33,634 nt of DNA from Candidatus Azambacteria bacterium (GTDB lineage: Bacteria; Patescibacteriota; Minisyncoccia; GWC2-36-17; WO2-46-25), in the NCBI GenBank assembly GCA_016200965.1, contig JACQDT010000024.1, positions 1 through 33,634 on the forward strand. Direction: 5' to 3'. The notes below the pieces were generated by a model, which had not been told where the DNA came from, ran no database searches, and saw nothing but the letters and a program-made list of their open reading frames with translations. Shown here one piece after another: positions 7,130 to 14,632 of the stretch (position 1 is its first letter; each line of letters begins with the position of its first letter). The translations under genes were made by a program, and so were the position numbers.

Positions 7130-9169
7130 ATGACCATACGCAATAAAAAATTAATGGTACTGGCAGCGGTAGCGGCGTGCACACTCTTGCTTGTTCCCGC
7201 GCTATTGGGAAGTGTTCTGATGCCCACACAAGCGCTTGCGCAAGCAGACCTCCTCTCCGGTGAAGCAACCGGCGCACAACCGGGAATAGTTGGCTTCGGG
7301 GGAGGAGTACCTGAAACAGACAGCGGTCCGTCGTGGTTTACCTTTTTACTATATCAACTTGTTAAATTCCTCGCGTGGATACTTGCTTTCGTTGCAATGT
7401 TCGTCAACTGGGTAATGAGCCCGTTCCCCGTCACCACTTCCACCCTCGTGCAAATCGGCTGGACCGTGACGCGCGACTTCGCCAACATGTTTTTCATCCT
7501 CATTCTGCTTGGCATCGCGCTTGATTTTATTTTGTTCAACTCGTTTCAGGTAAAAAAAATGCTGCCCCGCCTTCTGCTTATCGCACTTCTCATCAACTTC
7601 AGCTTGCCCATCGCCGGCATCGTCATTGATTTTGCGAACGTGTTCACCTCTTTCTTTCTGGACAAAGTTTCAGGAGGAGGATTCACAGAGGCGATTGGTC
7701 AAAGCGTCGGCATACAGCGCATATTAGACGCAAATTCCGTCCAAGCCGCAACAACTCCCGCCTCCGCACTCCAAAGCACGGTCCTTGAAATGTTTTTTGT
7801 CATTCTCTACCTTATCGGCATGATCTTTATTTTCCTTGCGCTTGGCTTGATGTTTCTCATCAGAACCGGATATCTTTCCTTCCTTCTTATTCTTCTTCCT
7901 ATGGTATTGGTGCTGTACGCATTCCCTCCGACCAGCGGCAAATTCGGCCAATGGCAAAACAGTTTCATTAAATGGACAATGTTTGCTCCCGCGGCGGCAT
8001 TTTTCCTTTATCTCTCCATACTGGTGCTTTCGGCAACCGGAAGCCAAAGCATCATAACGGCTGTTCGGGGGGTGAAAACGGCAACTGCCACGGATTTTTT
8101 CTCCACCACCCTCTCTACCTTTGTACGCTATATCATCGCATGGGCATTGATGCTGGGGAGCTTGGTTACCGCCCAACAAATGGGCATCCATACCGCCGGC
8201 GCGGCGCGCGCCGTCTTTACCAAGGTTGGTAAAGGGGTAAGAGGGAAGGCGGCCTCGGGGGCATGGAAAAGCGCGGCGTGGGCTACGCGCAAAACAGGAG
8301 CCGATAAAGGCGTGGAGAAGCTTGGCGCCGTCCTTTCAAAGATACCCGGCGCAGGAATGCTTGCGCGCGGGATAACTGGCGCCGCGGTAAAGACAAAGGA
8401 GTTTGCGAAAGCCGCAATACCGCAAAAAGAGTTAGACGCATACAAACAGTATTCCGACGAGCAGCTGCATGATACATACAACCGTTCAAGCGGGGCGCGG
8501 AAGGCGGCTGCCGCCAACATATTGGCGCAAAGGGGTAAATTGCGCATAATGGGCGCTGATGGAAAACCACATCCCAATAAGACAAAGGAATTAGTCAAGG
8601 AAGCATACGCACTCAACAAGATACACGGGGATAAGACGGCGCTGGCCAATGTCCGGCGGGCAAGTCCTGCGGCATACAAAGACATCGCGGATGAAGAATG
8701 GAAGCGGCTTGAGAAAGAAAACAAGATAGTAACGCAAAAGAGAAAAGATAGGGATGGAAACGACATTACAGTAAGGGTTGACAGCAAAACGGGAGAAACA
8801 CGTGAGGAAAAGGAGAACATGGCATACGACATAAGAACGAGCGATCTTGAAAATATGAAAGGAATGTGGGACGGGAAGTTAATGGAAGGGTTTGTGAAAA
8901 GCGGGAAACTCACATCCGGGTTCATCAGATCTGCCTCTAATGCGAATGATTATCAGTTCATTGACGAGTTGAACACATATCTTGAAAAAGTGAGCGCCGA
9001 CGACCTGCAAAAGACAAATCCGGGGCTTCTGAACGCCCTTCGGAGCGGAAACATAGATGAGTTTGTGATAGTGCCATCTCATCTTCAGGGGAGCAAGAAG
9101 AAAAAGGACTTGAGTGAAATGACAAAAGAGGAAAGATTTAAACATGTTGAAGCTGAGCTTAAAAAATAG
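7130..9169 (+). CDS. VirB6/TrbL-like polytopic membrane protein
   Basis: The 679-residue protein has an N-terminal signal or anchor ending near ALAQA. A block of seven or so membrane segments follows up to residue 360, including WFTFLLYQLVKFLAWILAFV, FFILILLGIALDFILF, FFVILYLIGMIFIFLALGL and YLSFLLILLPMVLVLYAF. A long charged cytoplasmic tail of about 310 residues completes it. This layout fits the VirB6/TrbL family, which forms the inner-membrane channel of type IV secretion systems, although sequence conservation in that family is weak. The tail contains Ala/Gly/Lys-rich stretches after the last helix and a hydrophilic C-terminus ending ELKK. It is in operon with the giant exported protein upstream. 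The family call rests on topology and neighbours. Confidence 0.7.
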   Translation: MTIRNKKLMVLAAVAACTLLLVPALLGSVLMPTQALAQADLLSGEATGAQPGIVGFGGGVPETDSGPSWFTFLLYQLVKFLAWILAFVAMFVNWVMSPFPVTTSTLVQIGWTVTRDFANMFFILILLGIALDFILFNSFQVKKMLPRLLLIALLINFSLPIAGIVIDFANVFTSFFLDKVSGGGFTEAIGQSVGIQRILDANSVQAATTPASALQSTVLEMFFVILYLIGMIFIFLALGLMFLIRTGYLSFLLILLPMVLVLYAFPPTSGKFGQWQNSFIKWTMFAPAAAFFLYLSILVLSATGSQSIITAVRGVKTATATDFFSTTLSTFVRYIIAWALMLGSLVTAQQMGIHTAGAARAVFTKVGKGVRGKAASGAWKSAAWATRKTGADKGVEKLGAVLSKIPGAGMLARGITGAAVKTKEFAKAAIPQKELDAYKQYSDEQLHDTYNRSSGARKAAAANILAQRGKLRIMGADGKPHPNKTKELVKEAYALNKIHGDKTALANVRRASPAAYKDIADEEWKRLEKENKIVTQKRKDRDGNDITVRVDSKTGETREEKENMAYDIRTSDLENMKGMWDGKLMEGFVKSGKLTSGFIRSASNANDYQFIDELNTYLEKVSADDLQKTNPGLLNALRSGNIDEFVIVPSHLQGSKKKKDLSEMTKEERFKHVEAELKK

Positions 9170-9194
9170 ATGGGAAAAAAACCATAAGTAAACT

Positions 9195-9899
9195 ATGCGA
9201 GATATTTCACGAGAACAAACTATAAAAAGATTTCAGCTTTTGTCTGAATCTCTTCAGGACGCCATATTTTCTGAAAAAACCTCCAGCGCTACGCTAAAAA
9301 GTTGCGCCTTGCGCGATGTTCCTGAAGACGGGGTACATCTCATCGGGAGATTGGTAAGCCGCGTCCTCCTCGGCTATCTCCGTCCCGAAAATTTCGCATC
9401 GGAAATTCAAAAAGAAACGGGGATAGACGCGCTGAAAGCAGGGCAGGTCGCGCACGATCTTGATACGGAGATATTCAGCGCGGTCCGGCTTGAGCTGAAA
9501 AAACTGTATCCGCCGGCAATCCAGACGCCGACCATACAATCGCCTGGCTTTGTTCCCTCCGCTGTTCGAAATCCGACGCCGACCATACAACAGCCCGCGC
9601 CAAAATACATCGTTTCCATACCGGAAAAGTTTTTGAAACAAAATGCGGGAATTGTGCGTCAGAAAGTGGAAACAAAAGAACAGAAACAAGAACAACCGCC
9701 TGCGCCGCCGCCACAACAAACCATTCCTCCCAAAACCGAACCAGCAAAAATTGTTGAGAAATTGGCGCCATCTTCACCCGCCATGAAACCCGTCGTACCG
9801 CTTCCCACGTTTATTCAATCGAAATTCAAGCCGCAAGAGAAAGAAGGCGATGCGAGACAAAAGCCGCAGGGAAATACAATTGATCTTTCCAAATTCTAA
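9195..9899 (+). CDS. Soluble T4SS-locus protein with Pro-rich linker, function unknown
   Basis: The 234-residue protein has no signal peptide or membrane segment and is likely cytoplasmic. Residues 1-110 are a helical domain. The middle is a Pro/Gln-rich linker with a repeated PTIQ motif, where a short DNA duplication (CCGACCATACAA) is visible near 9528 and 9580. The C-terminus ends in a short hydrophobic-acidic motif (TIDLSKF), which could dock to a partner such as the ATPase. It sits between the VirB6-like gene and the PrgI-like gene, so a cytoplasmic accessory or adaptor role is plausible but not demonstrated. I do not recognise the family. Confidence 0.6.
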   Translation: MRDISREQTIKRFQLLSESLQDAIFSEKTSSATLKSCALRDVPEDGVHLIGRLVSRVLLGYLRPENFASEIQKETGIDALKAGQVAHDLDTEIFSAVRLELKKLYPPAIQTPTIQSPGFVPSAVRNPTPTIQQPAPKYIVSIPEKFLKQNAGIVRQKVETKEQKQEQPPAPPPQQTIPPKTEPAKIVEKLAPSSPAMKPVVPLPTFIQSKFKPQEKEGDARQKPQGNTIDLSKF

Positions 9900-9903
9900 A
9901 TGA

Positions 9904-10208
9904 ACCCCCACACCATAACGAGTTTCGCATTATGTTCTACTTGTATATACTAAAGAGTGGACGGGATGGTAAATTGTACATCGGCTATTCAAATGATTTG
10001 CGAAAAAGAATAAAAGAACATAATACAGGGCTGGTGCGGGCTACAAAATCAAGAGTTCCATTCCGCGTGGTATATTACGAAGCATACGCGGAGAAAGAAG
10101 ACGCAACCAAAAGAGAACATAATCTAAAACTACGGGCGAAAGCGCTGAGACAGCTTTTGTTAAGAGTAAAAGCTAGTCTTAGGGCATAAACTCGTTTGGT
10201 GTGGGGGT
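9904..10208. mobile_element. GIY-YIG unit bounded by ~21-bp inverted repeats
   Basis: ACCCCCACACCATAACGAG plus TTT (9904-9925) is the inverted copy of 10188-10208, differing by one inserted base. The two arms enclose precisely one gene, the GIY-YIG nuclease. The right arm runs into the GTG start of the next T4SS gene. Enclosure of one nuclease gene by terminal inverted repeats inside an otherwise continuous operon suggests a small mobile or homing-type unit. A structural RNA role of the arms is the alternative. No target-site duplication is obvious. Confidence 0.6.
9932..10189 (+). CDS. GIY-YIG domain nuclease, stand-alone (85 aa)
   Basis: The protein is essentially one GIY-YIG domain: YLYILKS at residues 3-9, KLYIGYSNDLRKRIKEHN at 14-31 with the catalytic Tyr and Arg, and the glutamate region EKEDATKREHNLK near 53-65. 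Family members of this size cut DNA, and many copies occur in CPR and Bacteroidetes genomes with unknown purpose. It resembles the UPF0213/YhbQ type rather than UvrC. There is no Shine-Dalgarno. The gene is unlike its T4SS neighbours in function and lies inside an inverted-repeat pair, which points to insertion. DNA processing for the T4SS is a less likely alternative. Confidence 0.85.
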   Translation: MFYLYILKSGRDGKLYIGYSNDLRKRIKEHNTGLVRATKSRVPFRVVYYEAYAEKEDATKREHNLKLRAKALRQLLLRVKASLRA

Positions 10209-10620
10209 GAAGCAATTTCAAGTGCCCCAATTCATAGACGTGGAAGACAGAATCTTGGGACCCATCACCATGCGGCAGTTTTTTATTATGCTCATCCCTT
10301 TTGGCACGGGTATTTTGCTCTATTTTTTGTTTAAATTCTGGGTGGTGATCATCGTCACCATACCCGTCATCATCGGTTCCGCCGTATTCGCGTTTTACCG
10401 GCCGTACGGAATGAAATTTTCCCGCTTTTTTTCCTCATTCCTTTCGTATATGATGAAACCTCACATGTATCTGTGGAAGCGGGAGGAACAAGCGCGCGTG
10501 GTATTTGAAAATCCGGCGGAGGCATCCCCACATCAGGAGAAAGAGAAAATCATGGGAAAAAGTAGCTTAAAAACGAAGAAAAGCAGTGTAGAAACGGGAA
10601 GTGTGTATCATGAAAATTAG
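10207..10620 (+). CDS. PrgI-family / VirB3-like small membrane protein
   Basis: PrgI-family proteins start just before QFQVPQFIDVEDRI, so GTG 10207 (MKQFQVPQF) fits better than the track's GTG 10201. The product is about 137 residues. The conserved N-terminal motif is followed by LGPITMRQFF and two membrane helices (FIMLIPFGTGILLYFLF and VVIIVTIPVIIGSAVFAF), then a cytoplasmic tail rich in Lys and Ser. The family pairs with VirB4-type ATPases and corresponds to VirB3, and here VirB4 follows. Both possible start codons lie in the right inverted-repeat arm of the GIY-YIG unit, so initiation may be shaped by that structure or rebuilt after insertion. Confidence 0.85.
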   Translation: MKQFQVPQFIDVEDRILGPITMRQFFIMLIPFGTGILLYFLFKFWVVIIVTIPVIIGSAVFAFYRPYGMKFSRFFSSFLSYMMKPHMYLWKREEQARVVFENPAEASPHQEKEKIMGKSSLKTKKSSVETGSVYHEN

Positions 10621-10627
10621 AACTATG

Positions 10628-10759
10628 CCCAGTATATCAACTTTCCGAGCCCAACGCCACACAAACCATATGAAAACGAAATACAGCAACAAAAATAGTA
10701 ACGCACACTTTACAGAACCCTGCCGAAAGGCGTTGGGCTCGGGAAGTTGATATACTGGG
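10628..10759. repeat. 31-bp inverted repeat around a 70-nt loop, ending at the VirB4 start codon
   Basis: CCCAGTATATCAACTT... (10628-10658) is the reverse complement of 10729-10759 with one difference, which would be a G-U pair in RNA. The loop of 70 nt has no recognisable gene. The right arm stops one base before ATG 10761. The element fills the whole gap between the PrgI-like and VirB4 genes. It could be a MITE-like remnant or an RNA structure that hides the ribosome binding region of the ATPase gene. Confidence 0.85.
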
Positions 10760-10760
10760 T

Positions 10761-11411
10761 ATGCCGCAAAAGCTGAATGCACAATCAACACAACAATTGG
10801 TGGACGTGGAAGCTATCCGCGATGGCGTCGTCATACTCAAAAGCGGGGCCATGCGCACGATTTTGATGTGCTCGTCGGTGAATCTCGCGCTTAAATCACA
10901 GGACGAGCAAGACGCGCTCATATCCCAATACCAGCATTTCCTGAACGGGTTGGATTTCTCCGTGCAGTTTGTCGTGCACTCCCGCAAGCTTGATATCTCG
11001 GATTATTTAAACGACCTCGGGGAGTCGCTGAAAACTCAGGAAAACGAACTCTTGCGGATCCAAACGGAAGAATACATAGAATTCATTCGGAGTTTCGTCG
11101 GCATGCAAAATATCATGGCAAAAAACTTTTATGTCGTCGTCCCGTATCACGTGGGGGAAGATAGGAAGCGCTCGCTGGCGGACCGTTTGTTCGGAAAACA
11201 AACGGTATCGTTCATGAAAATGTCCGATGAGGAGTTTCAAAAATACAAAAACCAGCTGTGGCAACGAGTGGAAAACGTGATTTCAGGAATGCGTTCGTTC
11301 GGCGTCAGATCGCTTCCGCTTGCCAACACAGAGCTGATAGAACTTTTCTTTGATCTGTACAATCCGGGAGAAACAGGAAAGCAGTTTCTCACATCCGGCG
11401 ACATACAATGA
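10761..11411 (+). CDS. TraC/VirB4 N-terminal domain protein
   Basis: The 216-residue protein matches the N-terminal, non-ATPase part of TraC/VirB4 proteins: an opening VDVEAIRDGVVILKSGAMRTIL strand pair, then a helical segment (DEQDALISQYQHFLNGLDF) and RSLPLANTELIELFFDLYNP near the end. It has no Walker motifs. It should associate with the ATPase encoded immediately downstream. The stop codon overlaps the next start (ATGA), so the two halves are translationally coupled. Separate genes for the two halves recur in CPR loci as far as I recall, so this looks like a real split and not a sequencing frameshift. Confidence 0.8.
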   Translation: MPQKLNAQSTQQLVDVEAIRDGVVILKSGAMRTILMCSSVNLALKSQDEQDALISQYQHFLNGLDFSVQFVVHSRKLDISDYLNDLGESLKTQENELLRIQTEEYIEFIRSFVGMQNIMAKNFYVVVPYHVGEDRKRSLADRLFGKQTVSFMKMSDEEFQKYKNQLWQRVENVISGMRSFGVRSLPLANTELIELFFDLYNPGETGKQFLTSGDIQ

Positions 11412-13177
11412 AACAGTCCGATCTTCAACTTGATATACCGGAAGTGAACCAGGCGGCAAGCTTCAAAGACATCGTGGCGCCTTCCGCGGTGCTCATCGAC
11501 AGCCGCTATCTCCAGCTGGGCGATAAATTCCTGCGCACGCTTTTTTTGTACTCCTACCCAAGATATCTTAATACCAACTGGTTCTCGCCAGTCATCAACC
11601 TAGACCGCTTTTTCGACATCGTTATTTACTTCCACCCCGTGGACACGGTAACCATCATGCGCAAACTCAACAAAAAAGTCACCGCGGTGGAAGCCCAGCT
11701 CGCCGAGCGCGAAGAGAAGGGTCTTATCCGCGACCCCATTTTGGAAACCGCGCTGAAAGACCTTGAAGCCCTCAGGGATTCGCTCCAACAGGCCACGCAA
11801 AAGCTGTTTCGCGTCGGGACCTACATCACGCTCATTGAGGCAAGCGTGGAACAGCTTGATAAGGCGGAAAATGAAATTAAAGGCATATTAGACGTCCGCA
11901 TGGTGCTTACCAAGGCGGCGAACTTCCAGCAGGAGATGGGCTTCATGTCCACCCTTCCTTTGGGGCAGGATCGCATGGAAATCCACTCCAACCTCAACAC
12001 CGGTCCCGCGTCCACGCTCTTTCCGTTCGTGTCGGCCGACCTTACCTCCAACAAGGGGATTCTGTACGGGATCAACCGTCACAACAACTCGCTCATTCTT
12101 TTTGACCGGTTTTCACTTGAAAACGCGAACATGGTCGTGTTCGCCAAATCCGGCTCCGGCAAAAGCTATACCGCCAAGCTTGAGATCCTCCGCTCCCTGA
12201 TGGTGGGAACTGAAGTCATTGTCATTGACCCGGAAAATGAATATCAGTACCTCGCCGAGGCAGTCGGCGGCGCGTTTTTTAAAATATCGCTCAACTCGCC
12301 CAACCACATCAATCCGTTCGACCTTCCCATGCCCTTAAAAGACGAATCGCCTGCCGACGTCCTGCGCTCAAATATCATCAACATGGTCGGGCTCGTCCGC
12401 CTCATGCTCGGCGGGCTCACGCCCGAAGAAGACGCTATCATCGACCGCTCGGTTGCCGAGACCTACGCCTCGCGCGACATCACGCCAGAAGTTGATTTTT
12501 CCAAAGCGGTGTCTCCGACGCTCTCTGATTTCCATCAAATCCTTTCGAGCGTTGAGGGAGGAAAGGGGCTCGCGCTCCGCCTGGAAAAATACATCACGGG
12601 GCCGTACGCGGGATTTTTGAACAACCAGACCAATATCAACGTGAAAAACCGGCTGGTGGTGTTTTCCATGCGCGACATGGAAACAGAGCTCCGCCCCATC
12701 GCCACGTATCTCATTATCAGATATATCTGGAATCTTATCCGCTCCGAAACGAAAAAACGCGTGCTCGTGGTGGATGAGGCGTGGATCATGATGCAGCACG
12801 AAGACGCCGCTTCGTTTTTATACGGCGTCGCCAAGCGCTGCCGCAAGTATTATCTGGGCCTCACCACCATCACCCAGGACGTAGGCGACTTCATGCAGTC
12901 CAAATACGGCAAACCCATCATCACCAACTCTTCCATCCAGCTCCTGCTCAAACAATCGCCCGCCACCATAGACGTGGTCAAAGAAACGTTCAATCTGTCG
13001 GACGAAGAAAAGTATCTGCTTCTGGAGTGCGACGTAGGAGAAGGCATCTTCTTTGCAGGGCTCAAACACGCCGCCATCAAAGTCATCGCGTCCTATACGG
13101 AAGACCAGATCATCACCTCCAATCCGGAACAACTATTGGCAATTGAAAAAGCAAAGAAAGAAATGGAAAACGCGTAG
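11408..13177 (+). CDS. VirB4/TraC-type secretion ATPase
   Basis: The 589-residue protein has a Walker A SGSGKSYTAK near residue 249, a Walker B VLVVDEAW near 451, and a following TTITQDVGDFM segment typical of HerA/VirB4 ATPases. Residues 1-230 hold the central VirB4 region with a long coiled helix (residues 95-135). The protein should form a hexamer at the cytoplasmic base of the secretion channel and power pilus assembly or transport. It overlaps the N-terminal-domain gene by 4 bp. The length of the two parts together (about 805 aa) equals a complete VirB4, which supports the split-gene reading. It is the clearest functional marker that the locus is T4SS-related. Confidence 0.93.
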   Translation: MKQSDLQLDIPEVNQAASFKDIVAPSAVLIDSRYLQLGDKFLRTLFLYSYPRYLNTNWFSPVINLDRFFDIVIYFHPVDTVTIMRKLNKKVTAVEAQLAEREEKGLIRDPILETALKDLEALRDSLQQATQKLFRVGTYITLIEASVEQLDKAENEIKGILDVRMVLTKAANFQQEMGFMSTLPLGQDRMEIHSNLNTGPASTLFPFVSADLTSNKGILYGINRHNNSLILFDRFSLENANMVVFAKSGSGKSYTAKLEILRSLMVGTEVIVIDPENEYQYLAEAVGGAFFKISLNSPNHINPFDLPMPLKDESPADVLRSNIINMVGLVRLMLGGLTPEEDAIIDRSVAETYASRDITPEVDFSKAVSPTLSDFHQILSSVEGGKGLALRLEKYITGPYAGFLNNQTNINVKNRLVVFSMRDMETELRPIATYLIIRYIWNLIRSETKKRVLVVDEAWIMMQHEDAASFLYGVAKRCRKYYLGLTTITQDVGDFMQSKYGKPIITNSSIQLLLKQSPATIDVVKETFNLSDEEKYLLLECDVGEGIFFAGLKHAAIKVIASYTEDQIITSNPEQLLAIEKAKKEMENA

Positions 13178-13187
13178 CGATATTTTA

Positions 13188-13196
13188 TGGTATAAT
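13188..13196 (+). promoter_or_regulatory. Extended -10 element inside the T4SS operon
   Basis: TGGTATAAT is a perfect extended -10 (TGnTATAAT) with no recognisable -35. It predicts initiation near 13203, just downstream of ATG 13198. An internal transcript from here would miss that ATG and start with AAGGAGG. Confidence 0.5.
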
Positions 13197-13197
13197 T

Positions 13198-13644
13198 ATG
13201 GATAAGGAGGAAACACAGGAACAGGAGGATCGGCATGCGCAGGGACTGCGCCAAGCGCGCGCGCAAAGTAGTCGCGCTGAAGCCAAGGCCGGCGAAGACG
13301 CGCAAACGACAACAGACGACTCATCCGAAGAAGAAGAGAAGGAAAAGACGGCCTTAAACATCATGACCTTGTTTGATGTTGCCGGTGATCTGCTTGGTTG
13401 GGTGCCGTTTCTTGGCGGAATTGTGAGAGTTATCACGGGAGCGGGAGCCGTGATTCAATCTTTTAAACTTAATATCGCCGTTAGGGTAAAGGCGTGGGTT
13501 ATCAATGGGGTCATGGCGCTTATTGATATACTCTTGTCTTTCGTTGGTTTAAATATACTGCCTACGCAAACAATCGGCGCGGCAATAATACGCATGATGG
13601 CAGGCAATGCAAAAACAATTGAGAAAATTGGTCATGATAAATAA
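13198..13644 (+). CDS. Small membrane protein of the T4SS-like locus, function unknown
   Basis: As written the protein has 148 residues: a low-complexity, Glu/Gln/Ala-rich N-terminus (residues 1-52), then two or three hydrophobic segments (FDVAGDLLGWVPFLGGIVRVITGAGAVI and VINGVMALIDILLSFVGLNIL) and a short basic tail. It should sit in the inner membrane with the charged tail in the cytoplasm. I recognise no family. The start is uncertain: ATG 13198 has no Shine-Dalgarno and lies upstream of the start predicted by the extended -10. An in-frame ATG at 13363 would give a 93-residue protein holding just the membrane part. The 3' end overlaps the next start by 11 bp. Confidence 0.6.
   Translation: MDKEETQEQEDRHAQGLRQARAQSSRAEAKAGEDAQTTTDDSSEEEEKEKTALNIMTLFDVAGDLLGWVPFLGGIVRVITGAGAVIQSFKLNIAVRVKAWVINGVMALIDILLSFVGLNILPTQTIGAAIIRMMAGNAKTIEKIGHDK
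13235..13357 (+). CDS. Possible overprinted 40-aa basic peptide
   Basis: In another frame, inside the N-terminus of the 148-aa gene, ATG 13235 opens a 40-codon ORF rich in Arg and Lys (ends KKKRRKRRP). AGGAGG at 13223-13228 lies six bases upstream, an ideal spacing and a better ribosome binding site than that of the surrounding frame. The ORF stops six bases before the in-frame ATG 13363 of the membrane protein. The basic composition may simply mirror the acidic frame, so the call is tentative. Confidence 0.25.
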   Translation: MRRDCAKRARKVVALKPRPAKTRKRQQTTHPKKKRRKRRP

Positions 13645-14632
13645 TCTAAAACTTGTGCTGGCCACGCTCGTTGCGCTTGTTTTTTTGAGCGGCGGGGCTC
13701 ACGCGCAAAACGCGGGAGTTCTTCCTTCCGCACAGGATGTCAGCGCGCAAGCGGCTTCTGATTTGAACTTAGACGAGTTTTCCGCGCCGTCCGTTGACCT
13801 TGTTGTCTCCGCAAGCGGCAAAATGGGAACGGGCGCCTCACTCGCGGCAAAAACCACGAACATAGACGATAACGCCGCCACATTTGAGTGGTATTTAGAC
13901 GATGAGCTGGCGCCTTCGCTTGTCGGCCGGGCAAAAACCGCGTTCTCGTTTACCACCTCGAAACCCTCTCACCTCGTGCGCGTCGTGGTTTCCATCAACA
14001 ACAAAAAAGTCGCCGAAAACACAGCGGCGATACATTCCTTCAATGTCGCGCTTGCCTGGCACACCGACACCTTCGTGCCGGCCGAGTACGAAGGAAGGGC
14101 GCTTCCCATCGTCGGCTCCCGCGTCACGGTGAGCGCGCTTCCCGAGATTAAAAACGAACAGCCCGAGGACTTGCTCTACACATGGTACGTGGATGCCGAA
14201 TCACGGGTGCGCAACGTGGTGGGAGAACAGGACTTTACTTTCACTGTCACTAAAAACGTCCGCTTTGTTTCAATCATTGTTGAGGTGTCCAATCAAGGCC
14301 AGTCCATCACCGTAAGACAAGCGATCAATGTTCCCGTAATGAAGCCCTCGGTGGTTCTTTCTCCTTTCGCGCCGCTGTTTGTCTCTGCGGGAGGGAAAAC
14401 GGTGGTGCAAGCGCTTCCTTTTTACTTCCACGCGGCGACGCTCAATGAGCTGTCCTACGAATGGGGCTTCGCAGGCAAAGGCGCGCGGGGAGTGCCGCCC
14501 GACCCTAATGCGCTCACGCTCGCCATTCCCGCGGACTCCGGGCACGGCATGCGCCGGCTTTCACTCGAGGTCGCAAACCAAAATGTCATCGGGGAAAAAG
14601 CCGGCACTGAAATCGAAGTGAATATTTTATGA
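13634..14632 (+). CDS. Exported protein with repeated PKD/Ig-like beta domains
   Basis: ATG 13634 (MINNLKLVLATLVALVFLSGG) gives a clean signal peptide cut after AHAQ, so it is preferred over the track start at 13607. The mature part of about 308 residues has three similar beta-sandwich-like units, each with a Tyr/Phe-x-Trp core (FEWYLDDE near residue 86, YTWYVDAE near 188, YEWGFAG near 283) followed by a V-rich strand such as RVVVSINN or SIIVEVSN. This pattern is typical of PKD or Ig-like surface domains that mediate adhesion or act as spacers. It overlaps the preceding gene by 11 bp and the pilin-like gene by 4 bp. It is probably a surface or periplasm-equivalent part of the pilus machine. 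Confidence 0.7.
   Translation: MINNLKLVLATLVALVFLSGGAHAQNAGVLPSAQDVSAQAASDLNLDEFSAPSVDLVVSASGKMGTGASLAAKTTNIDDNAATFEWYLDDELAPSLVGRAKTAFSFTTSKPSHLVRVVVSINNKKVAENTAAIHSFNVALAWHTDTFVPAEYEGRALPIVGSRVTVSALPEIKNEQPEDLLYTWYVDAESRVRNVVGEQDFTFTVTKNVRFVSIIVEVSNQGQSITVRQAINVPVMKPSVVLSPFAPLFVSAGGKTVVQALPFYFHAATLNELSYEWGFAGKGARGVPPDPNALTLAIPADSGHGMRRLSLEVANQNVIGEKAGTEIEVNIL

Noticed and set aside
8128-8925. 265-aa minus-strand ORF inside the VirB6-like gene
   Set aside because: Low-complexity Ser/Ala/Leu antisense shadow; the plus frame has the coherent membrane topology.
10670-10750. 26-codon ORF in the loop of the VirB4-proximal inverted repeat
   Set aside because: It is very short, has no ribosome binding site, and most of its end is the repeat arm itself.
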